From assembly GCA_003214975.1 (NCBI GenBank), contig QCKZ01000011.1:1-35401 (forward strand): a DNA stretch of 35,401 nucleotides, read 5' to 3'. Shown here one piece after another: positions 9,617 through 19,328 of the stretch. The DNA is from Prochlorococcus sp. AG-412-C21 (lineage in GTDB: Bacteria; Cyanobacteriota; Cyanobacteriia; PCC-6307; Cyanobiaceae). Each line of letters starts with the position of its first letter. The stretch's first letter is position 1. Below the pieces are notes generated by a model. The model worked only from the letters and a program-made list of their open reading frames with translations. It was not told the origin of the DNA and ran no database searches. The translations under genes and the position numbers were made by a program.

Positions 9617-10516
9617 ATGAGAGAAAATAATCTTATAAAGCAAGAAAAAATCTTAAGACTCCCCTCCTGGATAAAATTTCCTATTAGTAAAGCTTCAGAG
9701 TTCGAAAAAATACAAACTCTAATCAAAAAATCAAATATTCATACTATTTGTGAAGAAGCAAGATGTCCAAATAGAGCAGAATGTTATGCCTCAGGAACAG
9801 CTACTTTTTTACTGGGGGGATCGATATGTTCTCGTTCTTGTGCTTTTTGTCAGGTCAACAAAGGTAGGCCTAGTTCTCTCAATATTGATGAATGTATTCA
9901 AGTCGCTGAAGCAGTAAAAGTACTAAATTTGAAATATGTTGTTTTGACATCTGTAGCTAGAGATGATCTTCCTGATCATGGTGCAAATTTATTTGTATCC
10001 ACAATTAATGAGATTAGAAAAATTGATTCAAAAATAAAAATAGAGGTTTTGACACCTGATTTATGGGGTGGGGGCAAAAATTTTGATGAAACTAATAACC
10101 TTCAGACCGAAAGATTGAAGATGATTTTAGAAAAAGATCCAATTTGCTTTAATCATAATCTTGAAACTATTGAAAGACTGCAAAAAGAAGTTAGGAGAGG
10201 TGCAAATTATAAGAAATCACTAACTTTACTAAAAAAGTCAAAAGATTTTGCTCCTCATATTCAAACTAAATCAGGCATTATGTTAGGTTTAGGGGAAAAT
10301 TTGGATGAAATAAAACATACAATTTATGATCTTAAAAAAATAGATTGTGATCAAATTACAATAGGCCAATATTTAAGGCCCTCATTAAATCATTTGGCAG
10401 TTAAGAAATATTGGGATCCATCAGAGTTTGAATATTTATATCGCTTTTCTAAGGAATTAGGGTTCAAGAAAGTATCTTCTGGCCCATTAGTTAGAAGTAG
10501 TTATCATGCGGGTTAA
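9617..10516 (+). CDS. lipA: Lipoyl synthase
   Basis: This radical-SAM enzyme inserts two sulfurs into the octanoyl chain on lipoyl domains of 2-oxoacid dehydrogenases and the glycine cleavage H protein. It has both required clusters: the auxiliary CEEARCPNRAEC set (about residues 45-56) and the radical-SAM CSRSCAFC set (about 72-79). Other family blocks are VVLTSVARDDLPDHGA, FNHNLETI and TIGQYLRPS. At 299 residues the length is usual. It directly follows recR, likely by transcriptional coupling only. Its TAA stop overlaps the TAA of the convergent gene: the palindrome TTAA at 10513-10516 serves both strands. Confidence 0.94.
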   Translation: MRENNLIKQEKILRLPSWIKFPISKASEFEKIQTLIKKSNIHTICEEARCPNRAECYASGTATFLLGGSICSRSCAFCQVNKGRPSSLNIDECIQVAEAVKVLNLKYVVLTSVARDDLPDHGANLFVSTINEIRKIDSKIKIEVLTPDLWGGGKNFDETNNLQTERLKMILEKDPICFNHNLETIERLQKEVRRGANYKKSLTLLKKSKDFAPHIQTKSGIMLGLGENLDEIKHTIYDLKKIDCDQITIGQYLRPSLNHLAVKKYWDPSEFEYLYRFSKELGFKKVSSGPLVRSSYHAG

Positions 10517-11013
10517 CTTTCTTCAATTAAAGAGAGTTTCTTTTCAAGTTTTTTCAATATGGAAATACATTCCCCGTTCATAAGTGTACCTGCACCTCCC
10601 CAAACCAATCTTAATAAAAGATCTACTGGGCTAGATCCAACTTCTTTCACAATTTTGAAGCCTATTAACTTGAAATATCTTACAAGTTTTTTACTATATC
10701 CTTCACTATCAAAAATAGCTAAAAGTCTTGCTTTGTTGCTTGATTTTTTTTCAATTGCCCAAGCCATAGTTGTTGCCCATATTAATTCCGAAACAAAAGC
10801 AGGAGCTTTACTAAGGATTCTTAATGTATCAAGCTGAATACCTTGTTTATTTAAATAAGTCCAACCTTTCATTTCGGCCCAAATCTTAATGATGTTATCT
10901 TTCTGTTCTGCTATAACGATTCTAAAGAAACATAATCCGAGAGTTTCTCTGACTTGAATTTTAATTAATAATCCAATGGTACCTGCTAATTTTTCTAATT
11001 CTTCAACTTTCAT
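10513..11013 (-). CDS. Conserved hypothetical protein, possibly GNAT-like
   Basis: I do not firmly recognise this 166-residue soluble protein. The segments RLLAIFDSEGYSKKLVRYF and KLIGFKIVKEVG resemble the C-terminal part of a GNAT acetyltransferase fold, but the acetyl-CoA loop is not obvious, so the assignment is tentative. No signal peptide or membrane segment is seen. It is the last gene of the lysA-cdaA-uppS-bioB-trhO operon, 11 bp after trhO. Its stop codon shares bases with the lipA stop on the other strand. Confidence 0.72.
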   Translation of the reverse strand: MKVEELEKLAGTIGLLIKIQVRETLGLCFFRIVIAEQKDNIIKIWAEMKGWTYLNKQGIQLDTLRILSKAPAFVSELIWATTMAWAIEKKSSNKARLLAIFDSEGYSKKLVRYFKLIGFKIVKEVGSSPVDLLLRLVWGGAGTLMNGECISILKKLEKKLSLIEES

Positions 11014-11024
11014 GATTTTGAAAA

Positions 11025-11957
11025 TCAGTCCTTATAGATTTTATGATTTTCCACTTTTAATCTATCGATCTGTGTTTGTCTTTCTTCAAACCTTTTTCTA
11101 TCATCATCACTGAATTGATCAATGCAGAAATGACATTGGATACCCTTTTTATATTCTTTTCTTTTTTGATCTTGAATTGAAACTGGCATTCCACATGCAT
11201 GACAAATCGAGTAGGAGCCTTTTTCTAATTCTTGATCTAAAGCAACTCTTTTATCAAAAACATAACATTCACCTTTAAATAAGTTTTCTTCTTTTGGTAT
11301 ATCATCAAGGTATTGAAGGATGCCCCCTTGTAGGTGATAAATATTTTTATAACCTTTCTTTTTCAGCAAACTAGTAGCTTTTTCACATCTTATTCCTCCG
11401 GTACAAAACATTGCTATATTTGTAGACTCTTTATTTTCTAAATGGGTATCTAAATGATCATCTACCCACTTGGGGAATTCGCTAAAGTTTCTTGTATTTG
11501 GGTTTATAGAATTCTGAAATGTTCCTATAGAAACCTCATAATGATTTCTAGTATCAATTACTATTGTATTTTGATTTTTAATTAACTTATTCCAGTCAGC
11601 TGATTCAATATAGGTCCCATTATTTTCTGAAGGGTTTATTTCAGGGACACCCATGGTAACTATTTCTTTTTTTATTTTTATTTTTAATTTTTTGAAGACT
11701 TTCTTTTTTGAAAAGTTTACTTTAATACTTAAATTCCTATTATCTGTATATTTGTTAAGTAAATTGATAACAATATCAATTACATTTTTCTCAGCACAAA
11801 TAGTTCCATTAATGCCCTCACTTGCAAAAATTAATAAACCTGAAAGATCGTTTTCATTTTCGATTTCTAATAATTTGTTTTTTAGATCAAGAATTAAGTT
11901 TTCTTGAAATGGGAAGAAAGAATAAAGAGAAACTATTTTATAATTTTCGCCTTTCAT
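11025..11957 (-). CDS. trhO: tRNA uridine(34) hydroxylase, rhodanese family (TrhO/YceA)
   Basis: TrhO carries out oxygen-dependent hydroxylation of wobble uridine 34 in tRNA to 5-hydroxyuridine. The order is: an N-terminal YceA-type domain (YSFFPF, then SEGINGTI about residue 46), a rhodanese domain ([10 protein letters not shown] about 134, active-site loop [10 protein letters not shown] about 185, LQGGILQYL), and a C-terminal region with two Cys pairs, CHAC and CHFC, that could bind zinc. At 310 residues it is typical. Its ATG overlaps the bioB stop by 4 bp, indicating translational coupling. The Cys in CTGGIRC is the expected catalytic residue. Confidence 0.9.
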   Translation of the reverse strand: MKGENYKIVSLYSFFPFQENLILDLKNKLLEIENENDLSGLLIFASEGINGTICAEKNVIDIVINLLNKYTDNRNLSIKVNFSKKKVFKKLKIKIKKEIVTMGVPEINPSENNGTYIESADWNKLIKNQNTIVIDTRNHYEVSIGTFQNSINPNTRNFSEFPKWVDDHLDTHLENKESTNIAMFCTGGIRCEKATSLLKKKGYKNIYHLQGGILQYLDDIPKEENLFKGECYVFDKRVALDQELEKGSYSICHACGMPVSIQDQKRKEYKKGIQCHFCIDQFSDDDRKRFEERQTQIDRLKVENHKIYKD

Positions 11958-12961
11958 AAAGAAGATAATGTTTTTTCACAAGTTTCAAAATCTTTGTTAA
12001 ATGATACTCCAACCTCTTTAAGAAGTTTTTTGTCTGATTGAAAAGATGGATTTGAAGTCGTGAGTAACTCATCTCCATAAAAAATTGAATTTGCACCACA
12101 TTGAAAACATAAAATTTGGGCTTCTTTTGAAAGCTTTTCTCGACCTGCACTTAATCTTATTTTACTTTTAGGCATAAGGATTCTTGCTGTAGATATCATC
12201 CTTATCATTTCAATAGAATCAATTTCTTGACTATCTTCTAAGCCAGTACCTTCAATAGCTACTAATGAATTGATAGGAACACTTTCAGGGTGTGGATTCA
12301 TGTTTGAAAGCACTTCCAAAAGAGATGCTCTATCGCCATTAGTTTCACCCAATCCTATTATCCCTCCACAACAAACATTTATTCCTGCATTTCTTACTCT
12401 TTTGATAGTATCTAGCCTGTCTTGATAAGTTCTAGTCGTAATAATATTTTTGTAATGCTCAGGACTAGTATCTAGATTATGGTTATACGCGGTCAAACCT
12501 GCATCAGCTAGTCTAGAAGCTTGTTCATCTGTAAGCATCCCAGCAGTAACGCATGCTTCCATCCCTAAATTCCTTACACCGCTAACCATCTCTAACATCG
12601 CATTAAAAGATTTCCCATCTCTAATTTCTCTCCACGCCCAACCCATACAAAACCTATCTGCACCCTCATTTTTTGCTATTTGAGCTCTTGCTAAAACCTC
12701 TTCAACTTGAAATTGTGGATGACTTTTGATTTCGCTAGCACTATAAATTGATTGGCTACAGTACGAACAATTTTCCTCACATCCTCCAGTTTTTACGCTG
12801 AACAATGATGCTAATTGAATGTCGTATTTGTTAAATTTCCTGTGAACGGTTTGAGATTCCCACATTAAATCAATAAGAGGCATATTAAGTATTTCTAATA
12901 TCTCCTCTTTATTCCAATCGAACCTAATTTCTTTTAATAACTGATTATTCGAATTAGGCAT
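11954..12961 (-). CDS. bioB: Biotin synthase
   Basis: BioB is the radical-SAM enzyme that converts dethiobiotin to biotin, the last step of the pathway. The cluster motif [11 protein letters not shown] is at about residues 59-69. Further family blocks are [44 protein letters not shown] and the C-terminal [14 protein letters not shown]. At 335 residues the length is normal. The [2Fe-2S] ligands (Cys in MEACVTAG and CCGG and the late Arg in KIRLSAGRE) are visible. It lies 5 bp after uppS and overlaps trhO by 4 bp; no other bio gene is in this window. Confidence 0.96.
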   Translation of the reverse strand: MPNSNNQLLKEIRFDWNKEEILEILNMPLIDLMWESQTVHRKFNKYDIQLASLFSVKTGGCEENCSYCSQSIYSASEIKSHPQFQVEEVLARAQIAKNEGADRFCMGWAWREIRDGKSFNAMLEMVSGVRNLGMEACVTAGMLTDEQASRLADAGLTAYNHNLDTSPEHYKNIITTRTYQDRLDTIKRVRNAGINVCCGGIIGLGETNGDRASLLEVLSNMNPHPESVPINSLVAIEGTGLEDSQEIDSIEMIRMISTARILMPKSKIRLSAGREKLSKEAQILCFQCGANSIFYGDELLTTSNPSFQSDKKLLKEVGVSFNKDFETCEKTLSSL

Positions 12962-12966
12962 TTTTA

Positions 12967-13770
12967 TTAGGAAGAATTTTGAGAATCTTCAAAAGATTCA
13001 TTTGGTAATGATTCTATACCGCCGAAACGTCTATTTCTTGATTGGTAATCAATTATTGCTTTAAGAAATTCATGCTCATTGAACTCTGGCCAAAGTACTT
13101 CAGATATATAAATTTCTGAATATGCTAATTGCCATAATAAAAAATTACTTATCCTTTTTTCGCCACTAGTTCTTATTAGTAATTCTGGATCCTTAATCCC
13201 TCCAGTTAATAGTTCTGAATTAAATAATTCTTCATTAATTTCGCTTGGTTTTATTTCCCCAGTAGAAGATTTTAATGCTAGTTGTTTTGCAACTTTTACT
13301 ATTTCTTGTCTACCTCCGTAATTAACACAAACATTGAATAAAAATTTATTGTTGTTTTTAGTAAGTGATTCTGAACTAGAGATTATTTCTTTTAAATTTT
13401 TTGGGAAAGGAGATAAATCTCCAATAAATTTTATTTTTGTTGATTCTTCATGTATCTCTTTAATTTCGTTTTTTAAAACTTCGCTAAAAAGATTTATAAG
13501 AAAATCAACTTCTTTTGTTGGTCTTGTCCAATTCTCAGTTGAAAAAGCATAAACAGTAATTACTTTACAACCTAAATTTTTTGCAGCTTTGAGAATTTTT
13601 TTTAATACACCAACGCCCTGTTTATGTCCAAATGATCGGGGTAAACCTTTTCTAGACGCCCATCTCCCATTGCCGTCCATAATTATTGCTATATGTTTGG
13701 GCAATTTTTTCTTATCTATTTTCATTAATAAGTCGATCATTTTATTGTCTATTACTTTTTCTAAACTCAT
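12967..13770 (-). CDS. uppS: Isoprenyl transferase (undecaprenyl diphosphate synthase)
   Basis: This cis-prenyltransferase makes the long-chain polyprenyl diphosphate carrier used for peptidoglycan and other surface polymers. The signature [12 protein letters not shown] (about residues 28-39, with the catalytic Asp) is followed by [47 protein letters not shown] and FGGI at the C-terminus. At 267 residues it is slightly longer than the E. coli enzyme through about 20 extra N-terminal residues; an internal ATG at codon 11 is an alternative start. It follows cdaA with a 3-bp gap. Confidence 0.95.
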   Translation of the reverse strand: MSLEKVIDNKMIDLLMKIDKKKLPKHIAIIMDGNGRWASRKGLPRSFGHKQGVGVLKKILKAAKNLGCKVITVYAFSTENWTRPTKEVDFLINLFSEVLKNEIKEIHEESTKIKFIGDLSPFPKNLKEIISSSESLTKNNNKFLFNVCVNYGGRQEIVKVAKQLALKSSTGEIKPSEINEELFNSELLTGGIKDPELLIRTSGEKRISNFLLWQLAYSEIYISEVLWPEFNEHEFLKAIIDYQSRNRRFGGIESLPNESFEDSQNSS

Positions 13771-13773
13771 TAG

Positions 13774-14682
13774 TTAATCCTTTTTTTTAGTAAAGATTTC
13801 TGATTTATTGGACTCTTTTTCATTGATATTATCGATAATATTATCATTTGTACTTGCTTTCTGGGATAAAACATTTTTACTTAAAGATGATTTACTTGTT
13901 CCTGTAGAGTTTTGATTACCAATTAAATTCATAAGAAGTTCTTGTAACCTACTGCTTGTAATTGGTCTTTCCAGTTTGCCTTGGTTAGCTAAGGATAACG
14001 TACCTGTCTCTTCAGAAACAACAATACAAATACACCTGTCAAATCTTTCTGTGATTCCTAATGCGGCTAAATGTCTTGTGCCGTATCTACTAATTCCTTG
14101 CCTCGATAAAGGAAGTATTACACCCGCAGATATTATTTTGTTACCTTTCACAAGAACTGCTCCATCATGTAAAGGTGTATCTGTTGCAAAAAGATTTATT
14201 AAAAGGTCAGTTGACAATTGTGCCTCAATTTTAGTACCAGAATATAAAAAATCTTCAGGCCTTAAGTCACTCCCCAAATCTACAACGATTAAAGCGCCTC
14301 TTCTATTTTGAGAGAGTTTTCCTGCAGTATCAACTAACTGAGTAAGAGTTGTTGAAGTTGCTCTAAATTCCTTGGGTGGATTTCCTAGCAAAACAGCTAA
14401 CCTGCCAGTGCCTAATAATTCCATTAATCTTCTAAGCTCTCCTTGCCAAAGAATCGCCAATGAAAGAGAGCAAGCGAGGACTACTGCATCAATTAATTTT
14501 GATGTTAATGGAAGGTAGGCATATCTTTGTATAAACCATGCGGATGAGACTAAAAACAAATATCCTCTTAAAAGCCAAAGTGTCCTCTGTTCTTTTACTC
14601 TAGAAAATAATAAAAGTCCAAAACCAACAGCAAATAAGACATCTAATAAAAGCTTTAAATTTATAATCCCCCAGAAATTCAC
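13774..14682 (-). CDS. cdaA: Diadenylate cyclase (CdaA type), membrane-bound
   Basis: CdaA makes the second messenger c-di-AMP from two ATP; in bacteria this controls potassium and osmotic balance and, in cyanobacteria, night survival. Three hydrophobic segments fill residues 1-85 (LLLDVLFAVGFGLLLF; RGYLFLVSSAWFIQ; LIDAVVLACSLSLAILW). The DAC domain carries the catalytic DGA (HDGAVLVKGNK, about residue 175) and GTRHLAALG, where the family normally has RHR. A Ser/Asn/Lys-rich C-terminal tail of about 45 residues follows. Placement between lysA (28 bp) and uppS (3 bp) groups it with envelope-precursor genes, much as cdaA lies with glmM in Firmicutes. Confidence 0.9.
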   Translation of the reverse strand: MNFWGIINLKLLLDVLFAVGFGLLLFSRVKEQRTLWLLRGYLFLVSSAWFIQRYAYLPLTSKLIDAVVLACSLSLAILWQGELRRLMELLGTGRLAVLLGNPPKEFRATSTTLTQLVDTAGKLSQNRRGALIVVDLGSDLRPEDFLYSGTKIEAQLSTDLLINLFATDTPLHDGAVLVKGNKIISAGVILPLSRQGISRYGTRHLAALGITERFDRCICIVVSEETGTLSLANQGKLERPITSSRLQELLMNLIGNQNSTGTSKSSLSKNVLSQKASTNDNIIDNINEKESNKSEIFTKKKD

Positions 14683-14710
14683 ATTAAAAATAAAATTAAC
14701 TTAAATGTAC

Positions 14711-16084
14711 CTAATTTTGTTTGATAAAGCGATCAGGTAAGACATCATATTTTAAAAGATCAGATGGACTTTCTCTCTTTTGAATAATCTCTGCTTCACC
14801 ATCACAAACTAAGATTGCAGCAGGTCTTGGAATTCTGTTGTAGTTAGAACTCATTGAATTGTTGTATGCACCAGTACCAAAAACGCAAATTAGATCACCT
14901 GTTTTGCAATCTGCTAATTCGATCTCCTTAAATAATACATCTCCTGATTCGCAGTGCTTACCGGCAATAGTATATTTATTTTTAGAATTAAAATTATGTG
15001 GATTACTTACCAAACATGCAGAATAATTAGATTGATATGTTATTGGTCTTGGATTATCACTCATCCCACCATCAACAGATAAGTAGGTTCTGATACCTGG
15101 AATTTCTTTAAAGGCTCCAATTTTGTAAATTGTTATACCTGCAGTAGATACAATAGATCTTCCAGGTTCACACATTAATGTAGGGAAATCTAAGTTGTTT
15201 TTTTGACAAGCCTTAACAACAGAATTAGAAATTGTTTTTACCCATTCATCAATTGAAGGGGGATCATCACTTTCAGTATATTTAATTCCTAAACCTCCAC
15301 CAACATTTAGTTCCTCGATATTATGGCCAAATTTTTTGGCGTCTAAAATTACCTTTACCATGATTTCACCAAGATCATTATGAGGTTCTAGTTCAAAAAT
15401 CTGGGAACCAATATGAGCATGTATCCCTGTTAATTTTAGATGTTTAGTATCTTTTATTATGGCAAACAATATGTTCAAATATTCAATTCCGAAACCAAAT
15501 TTGCTATCAAATGATCCTGTTCTTATGTATTCATGTGTGTGGCATTCTATTCCAGGAGTAAAGCGAATCATTATTTCTAAGTCACGATTTAATGAATTTG
15601 AAATTTCCTCTAATCTTTTTAAGTCAAAGTCATTATCTACAATTATTTTTATATTATTTCTGACTGCGAATTCTATCTCTTTATTAGATTTATTGTTGCC
15701 ATGAAAAACAATCTTTTCATTTGGTACGCCGCCTTTTAAAGCAGTTAATAATTCACCTTCTGAAACCGCATCAAGTCCTAAACCTTCTGAGGAAACAAGG
15801 CTACTCATAAAAATTGAACTATTCGCTTTAGATGCATATATCGGTAGAGACTTTCCTGGGTAGTATTTTTCTAATGCTTTTTTATATGCTCTACAAGAGT
15901 TTCTCAAAGTGATTTCATCCAAAACATAAAGAGGAGAATCATATTTTTTAACTAATTCTTCAATAGAACATCCACCAACGGATAATTTTCCATCTCCTCC
16001 AACGGAAGTAGTAACAGGTACGATATTCTTATTTGGACTTTCCAAGTCGATTGTTTGTTTTAAAAATGATTTTTTTTCTACCAT
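14711..16084 (-). CDS. lysA: Diaminopimelate decarboxylase
   Basis: This PLP enzyme (alanine racemase fold III) converts meso-diaminopimelate to L-lysine. The PLP lysine lies in PIYASKANSS (about residue 85). Other motifs are GLDAVSEGEL, HGNNKS, GIHAHIGSQI, NVGGGLGIKY, CEPGRSIV, and the active-site Cys/Glu region HCESGDVLF from the partner subunit, plus GAYNNSMSSNYN near the end. At 457 residues the length is normal for the cyanobacterial form. It is the first gene of the minus-strand operon and diverges from rimI across an 86-bp gap with an inverted repeat. Confidence 0.95.
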   Translation of the reverse strand: MVEKKSFLKQTIDLESPNKNIVPVTTSVGGDGKLSVGGCSIEELVKKYDSPLYVLDEITLRNSCRAYKKALEKYYPGKSLPIYASKANSSIFMSSLVSSEGLGLDAVSEGELLTALKGGVPNEKIVFHGNNKSNKEIEFAVRNNIKIIVDNDFDLKRLEEISNSLNRDLEIMIRFTPGIECHTHEYIRTGSFDSKFGFGIEYLNILFAIIKDTKHLKLTGIHAHIGSQIFELEPHNDLGEIMVKVILDAKKFGHNIEELNVGGGLGIKYTESDDPPSIDEWVKTISNSVVKACQKNNLDFPTLMCEPGRSIVSTAGITIYKIGAFKEIPGIRTYLSVDGGMSDNPRPITYQSNYSACLVSNPHNFNSKNKYTIAGKHCESGDVLFKEIELADCKTGDLICVFGTGAYNNSMSSNYNRIPRPAAILVCDGEAEIIQKRESPSDLLKYDVLPDRFIKQN

Positions 16085-16170
16085 GGGAGATCTTTAATTA
16101 AAGTCATGCTTAGTTGTCTTATCTTATAATGACTTTAAATCCAGTTTTTTGAATACGTATTTATTATTAA
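16085..16170. promoter_or_regulatory. Divergent lysA/rimI promoter region with inverted repeat
   Basis: This 86-bp gap holds a perfect 10-bp inverted repeat, TTAAAGTCAT (16098-16107) and ATGACTTTAA (16129-16138), with arm centres 31 bp apart, about three helical turns. The left arm overlaps a 12-bp palindrome, CTTTAATTAAAG (16092-16103). A TATAAT hexamer (16125-16130), oriented for rimI, overlaps the right arm. The arrangement looks like a regulator binding site over a promoter. The repeats are seen; the role is inferred. Confidence 0.45.
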
Positions 16171-16611
16171 ATGATATCGATTAAACAAATAAATGAGAAT
16201 GATATAGATTTATGTTATGAATTAGATTCAAATACGATTTCTTTATGGAGCAAAAAGCAATGGGCTAACGAATTCAAAAAAGAAGGTACAAATATCATTG
16301 GTTTATTACTTGAAAATTTAGTAATCGGAATATGTGTTTTTCAAGTTGTTATTGATGAAGTTCAAATAAATTATTTTGTAGTAAATCAGAACTTTAGGAA
16401 AAGAGGTTTTGGATCTTATCTAATGAGCTATTTAATAAAAAGATGTAAAAAATTAAATATAAATAAATTACTATTGGAAGTCTCTCAGAGTAATATTACT
16501 GCTGAAAATTTTTATAATCGATTTGATTTCTCTACTGTGGGGATAAGAAAAAATTATTATAAAAATGGATCAGATGCACTTTTAAAAGAAAAAAATTTAA
16601 CAACAAAATAA
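16171..16611 (+). CDS. rimI: GNAT N-acetyltransferase, RimI-like
   Basis: This is a single-domain GNAT acetyltransferase of the RimI type, which in E. coli acetylates the N-terminal Ala of ribosomal protein S18. The acetyl-CoA loop is VNQNFRKRGFGSYLMSYLI (about residues 70-88), with the LLLEVSQSNITAENFYNRFDF block and the IRKNYYKNGSDALLKEK C-terminus characteristic of RimI (the Tyr pair and the D-A-L tail). At 146 residues the length fits. It is divergent from lysA and 179 bp upstream of clpC. The substrate is inferred from family only. Confidence 0.82.
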   Translation: MISIKQINENDIDLCYELDSNTISLWSKKQWANEFKKEGTNIIGLLLENLVIGICVFQVVIDEVQINYFVVNQNFRKRGFGSYLMSYLIKRCKKLNINKLLLEVSQSNITAENFYNRFDFSTVGIRKNYYKNGSDALLKEKNLTTK

Positions 16612-16790
16612 TTTAAAAATTTAGATGTTCGGATAACCAGAATTCTCGAAATTACTATAATTTATTGGTATATCACTAAAAAAGGTAAATTTAATTGATT
16701 AAAATATAATTCTGGGTATTCACAAAAGCTCATTCTGAACACAAAATTCACATATTACTGGTAGGTTATTAGTAGAAATTTAATCTTCTA

Positions 16791-19313
16791 ATGTTTGAAA
16801 GATTTACAGAAAAGGCCATAAAAGTCATTATGCTCGCTCAAGAGGAGGCTAGGAGACTTGGTCATAATTTCGTTGGAACGGAACAAATTCTATTGGGTTT
16901 AATTGGAGAAGGAACAGGTGTTGCAGCAAAGGTTCTTAAATCACTTGGTGTTAATTTAAAAGATTCCAGAATAGAAGTAGAAAAGATAATTGGTAGAGGT
17001 TCAGGTTTCGTAGCTGTAGAAATACCTTTTACTCCTAGGGCGAAAAGAGTCTTGGAGCTTTCTCTAGAAGAAGCCCGTCAATTAGGGCATAATTATATTG
17101 GAACTGAACATCTATTATTGGGTTTAATAAGAGAGGGTGAGGGTGTAGCTGCAAGAGTTCTTGAAAATCTTACTGTTGACCTTACTAAAGTAAGAACTCA
17201 AGTCATAAGGATGCTAGGTGAAACAGCTGAAGTTGGTTCGGGTGCCAATTCAACTAAGGGTAATTTAAAAACCGCCACACTCGATGAGTTTGGAACAAAT
17301 TTAACAAAGTTAGCTAGTGAATCAAAACTCGATCCTGTAGTTGGTCGTCATGCAGAAATTGATCGAGTAGTTCAAATATTAGGAAGAAGGACTAAAAATA
17401 ATCCTGTTCTTATTGGAGAACCTGGCGTTGGTAAAACAGCTATTGCAGAAGGTTTAGCTCAAAGAATACAGTTAGGAGATATTCCTGACATACTTGAAGA
17501 TAAAAGAGTTTTAACTCTAGATATAGGTCTTTTGGTCGCAGGAACAAAATATAGAGGTGAATTTGAAGAAAGATTAAAAAAAATAATGGAAGAAATTAAA
17601 ACTGCAGGTAATGTAATTCTCGTTATTGATGAAGTACATACGTTAATTGGTGCTGGAGCTGCTGAAGGAGCTATAGATGCTGCAAATATTCTTAAGCCAG
17701 CATTAGCTAGAGGAGAACTTCAATGTATTGGAGCAACAACACTTGATGAATATAGAAAACATATCGAAAGAGATGCTGCTCTTGAAAGAAGATTCCAACC
17801 TGTCATGGTGGGTGAACCATCTATTGAAGATACAATCGAAATCTTAAAAGGTCTTAGAGAACGCTATGAACAACATCATCGTCTGAAAATTACTGATGAT
17901 GCTTTAGAGGCTGCAGCTCATCTAGGTGATCGCTATATATCTGATAGATTTTTACCTGATAAGGCTATCGATCTTATCGATGAGGCAGGAAGTAGAGTTC
18001 GTTTAATAAATTCTAAACTTCCGCCAGAAGCTAAAGAAATAGATAAAGAACTAAGACAAATCCAAAAACAAAAGGAAGAATCTGTCAGGGATCAAAATTT
18101 TGATCAAGCAGGCCAATTAAGAGAAAAAGAGATGGAATTGTCTGCAAAAATTAAAGAAGTACTTGAAAATAAAAAAGACTCTAAAGATGAGGATGTTTCT
18201 GATACTAACTCAGTTAAAAACAATTCAAAACTTTTACAAAATCCTCTAGTTAATGAAGAGGATGTAGCCAATATCGTTGCATCTTGGACTGGTGTCCCTG
18301 TTCAAAAATTAACAGAAACCGAATCAGTCAAGCTTCTTAATATGGAGGAAACTCTACACCAAAGGCTAATTGGACAAGATGAAGCTGTAAAAGCTGTATC
18401 AAGAGCTATTAGAAGGGCGAGAGTTGGATTAAAAAATCCTAATAGACCCATCGCGAGTTTCATATTTTCAGGCCCTACAGGTGTAGGTAAAACTGAATTG
18501 ACTAAATCATTGGCTTCATATTTTTTCGGTAGTGAAGAAGCCATGATTAGATTAGATATGTCTGAATTTATGGAAAGGCATACAGTTAGTAAACTAATAG
18601 GCTCGCCTCCTGGATATGTTGGTTTTAATGAAGGAGGTCAGCTTACTGAGGCGGTTAGAAGAAGGCCTTATACTGTTGTTTTATTTGATGAAGTAGAGAA
18701 GGCACATCCAGATGTATTTAATTTATTATTGCAACTTCTTGAAGATGGAAGATTAACAGATTCAAAGGGAAGAACTGTAGATTTTAAAAATACTTTACTA
18801 ATAATGACTTCTAATATTGGTTCCAAAGTAATCGAGAAAGGTGGAGGCGGTTTAGGATTTGAGTTTTCTGGTGATTCTGTTGAAGATAGCCAATACAATA
18901 GAATAAAATCCTTAGTTAATGAAGAATTAAAACAATACTTTAGACCTGAATTTTTAAATAGACTTGATGAAATAATTGTATTCAGGCAACTAACTAAAAA
19001 TGAGGTTAAAGAAATAGCTGAAATAATGTTGCAAGAGGTATTTGCCCGATTACAAGATAAAGGCATTAAATTAAACGTAACTGATGCATTCAAAGAAAGA
19101 CTTGTTGAAGAAGGTTATAATCCTTCTTATGGAGCAAGGCCCTTAAGAAGAGCTGTTATGCGCTTATTAGAGGATAGTCTGGCTGAAGAAGTTCTTTCGG
19201 GGAGGATAAAGGATGGAGATAAGGCTTTAGTTGATATAGATGATAATAAAAAAGTTACAATTAATATTTCTTCTGAAGAATCCCCTCAAGAGTTGGCAAG
19301 TGCTAACTTCTAG
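16791..19313 (+). CDS. clpC: ClpC, AAA+ chaperone of the Clp protease
   Basis: ClpC is the Hsp100 unfoldase that feeds substrates to ClpP/ClpR; in cyanobacteria it is essential. Two Clp N-repeats fill residues 1-145. AAA domain 1 has Walker [10 protein letters not shown] (about residue 207) and [15 protein letters not shown]. The UVR/middle domain is near residues 420-450 ([16 protein letters not shown]). AAA domain 2 has [10 protein letters not shown] (about 560), [14 protein letters not shown] and the sensor-2 GARPLRRAV. At 840 residues it is typical. The 179 bp upstream contain TATAAT hexamers at 16656-16661 and 16705-16710 as possible -10 elements without a clear -35. The next gene begins 15 bp after the stop. 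Confidence 0.97.
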   Translation: MFERFTEKAIKVIMLAQEEARRLGHNFVGTEQILLGLIGEGTGVAAKVLKSLGVNLKDSRIEVEKIIGRGSGFVAVEIPFTPRAKRVLELSLEEARQLGHNYIGTEHLLLGLIREGEGVAARVLENLTVDLTKVRTQVIRMLGETAEVGSGANSTKGNLKTATLDEFGTNLTKLASESKLDPVVGRHAEIDRVVQILGRRTKNNPVLIGEPGVGKTAIAEGLAQRIQLGDIPDILEDKRVLTLDIGLLVAGTKYRGEFEERLKKIMEEIKTAGNVILVIDEVHTLIGAGAAEGAIDAANILKPALARGELQCIGATTLDEYRKHIERDAALERRFQPVMVGEPSIEDTIEILKGLRERYEQHHRLKITDDALEAAAHLGDRYISDRFLPDKAIDLIDEAGSRVRLINSKLPPEAKEIDKELRQIQKQKEESVRDQNFDQAGQLREKEMELSAKIKEVLENKKDSKDEDVSDTNSVKNNSKLLQNPLVNEEDVANIVASWTGVPVQKLTETESVKLLNMEETLHQRLIGQDEAVKAVSRAIRRARVGLKNPNRPIASFIFSGPTGVGKTELTKSLASYFFGSEEAMIRLDMSEFMERHTVSKLIGSPPGYVGFNEGGQLTEAVRRRPYTVVLFDEVEKAHPDVFNLLLQLLEDGRLTDSKGRTVDFKNTLLIMTSNIGSKVIEKGGGGLGFEFSGDSVEDSQYNRIKSLVNEELKQYFRPEFLNRLDEIIVFRQLTKNEVKEIAEIMLQEVFARLQDKGIKLNVTDAFKERLVEEGYNPSYGARPLRRAVMRLLEDSLAEEVLSGRIKDGDKALVDIDDNKKVTINISSEESPQELASANF

Positions 19314-19328
19314 TTATTCAATGTAAAT

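Noticed and set aside
13976..14311. 111-codon plus-strand open frame inside cdaA
   Set aside because: Antisense shadow of the conserved cyclase domain; no motif and no start context.
18668..19093. 141-codon minus-strand open frame inside clpC
   Set aside because: It lies wholly inside a strongly conserved gene on the other strand and its translation is Ser/Leu-rich with no domain; it is a shadow of clpC codon use.
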